Source: an uncultured Eubacteriales bacterium
GTDB lineage: Bacteria > Bacillota_A > Clostridia > Oscillospirales > Acutalibacteraceae
Direction: 5' to 3'
Assembly (NCBI GenBank): GCA_934454005.1
Contig: CAKSGI010000035.1
Coordinates: forward strand, 1 to 13,686
Length of the DNA stretch: 13,686 bases
Part shown: positions 13,196 through 13,686 of the stretch, piece after piece
Numbering within the stretch: the stretch's first letter is position 1
Layout of the letters: every line of letters begins with the position of its first letter
Program-made: the position numbers and the translations under genes
Notes under the pieces: model-generated
Told to the model about the DNA's origin: nothing
The model's database searches: none
What the model saw: the letters and a program-made list of their open reading frames with translations, nothing else

Positions 13196-13686
13196 TATAT
13201 TTCCTCCAAAAGCTTTTTGCGATTTATTTTTCCATTAGTTGTCATTGGTATTGTGTCGACAAAAATAAATTTTTTAGGTATCATATACGATGGTAAAAAT
13301 TCTAGTAATTTTTTCCTTATAAGAGACTGTGCCCTTAATTTATTTTCTACAATAAAATTGGGTACTACAAATGCCGTTAAACTCTCAACATTACCATCTT
13401 TAAATATAGGAACTACAACAGCATTTTTAATTAAATCCAATTTCATAAAATTATTTTCTATGTCCTCTATTTCTATACGATATCCATGAAGTTTTATTTG
13501 GAGATCAATTCTTCCGCAGTAAAATAGTTGACCATCCTTTATGTAACCCTCATCACCTGTACGATAAGATCTGTATAAAACTCCATTAATCTCCCTAGTA
13601 GAAAAGACTTTATTAGTTATCTCTGTATTATTAAAATATCCTATACTTACACTATCTCCAACTATTAAAATTTCTCCTCTTTCACC
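13195..13686 (-). CDS. dltA: D-alanine--[D-alanyl carrier protein] ligase DltA (C-terminal part; N-terminus beyond right edge)
   Basis: DltA activates D-alanine with ATP and loads it on DltC in the cytoplasm. The open frame continues without a start to the right window edge, giving the last 163 residues of a protein normally about 500 long. Adenylation-domain motifs are clear: GERGEILIVGDSVSIGY at the start of the fragment, YRTGD (A7 motif), GRIDLQIKLHGYRIE (A8 hinge), LPSYMIPKKF, and NGKINRK near the end (A10) with the catalytic lysine. The fragment resembles known DltA closely over its whole length. An internal ATG at 13446 is not the start. The operon promoter and any gene before dltA lie outside the window. 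Confidence 0.96.
   Translation of the reverse strand, partial: GERGEILIVGDSVSIGYFNNTEITNKVFSTREINGVLYRSYRTGDEGYIKDGQLFYCGRIDLQIKLHGYRIEIEDIENNFMKLDLIKNAVVVPIFKDGNVESLTAFVVPNFIVENKLRAQSLIRKKLLEFLPSYMIPKKFIFVDTIPMTTNGKINRKKLLEEI

Noticed and set aside
13181..13489. Plus-strand open frame opposite the dltA/dltB junction
   Set aside because: It is antisense to clear DltA motifs (LPSYMIP, NGKINRK), with no ribosome binding site.

Overview
The window is AT-rich, Gram-positive-type DNA and most likely comes from an anaerobic, spore-forming Clostridia chromosome. The evidence is a SCIFF (ScfA) peptide with its radical-SAM maturase, a membrane pyrophosphatase, the Clostridia-type HtpG, a SpoIIM-family protein, a dlt operon, strong GGAGG ribosome binding sites and three TTG starts. 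TGA works as an ordinary stop. The species cannot be named from the sequence. I see no rRNA, tRNA, CRISPR array, insertion sequence or phage gene.

Layout: (1) 1-794, minus strand: the N-terminal part of hppA, running off the left edge, divergent from (2) htpG (1012-2841). htpG is followed by a small membrane protein of the CmpB-like putative permease family (2898-3296) and an intrinsic terminator. (3) nhaC (3495-5045) has its own promoter. (4) yajC, a TIGR04086-type membrane protein, scfA (46 codons), scfB and proC (5130-8427) lie head to tail. A strong promoter sits before yajC, another before scfA, and a hairpin that may act as an attenuator lies between scfA and scfB. The run ends at a terminator at 8446-8482. 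(5) spoIIM (8527-9165) stands alone. (6) A convergent minus-strand dlt operon enters from the right edge in the order dltA (partial), dltB, dltC, dltD, dltX, second dltD, and ends at a terminator at 9168-9200.

How the genes work together: ScfB is expected to install thioether bonds in the six-cysteine ScfA peptide, and the neighbouring small membrane protein may belong to the same system. The dlt genes form the D-alanylation pathway for teichoic acids: DltA charges DltC, DltB passes the D-alanyl group across the membrane, and DltX and DltD transfer it to the polymer. HppA and NhaC both act on ion gradients (pyrophosphate-driven pumping and Na+/H+ exchange).

The most unusual part is the end of the dlt operon. 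A 50-codon dltX gene, recognised by its C-terminal FxYxxF motif, overlaps the 3' end of the first dltD and is followed by a second, diverged but apparently intact dltD. dltX is normally found upstream of dltA. Otherwise the window holds known families. I found no clearly undescribed system beyond this rearranged dlt operon and the SCIFF neighbourhood.
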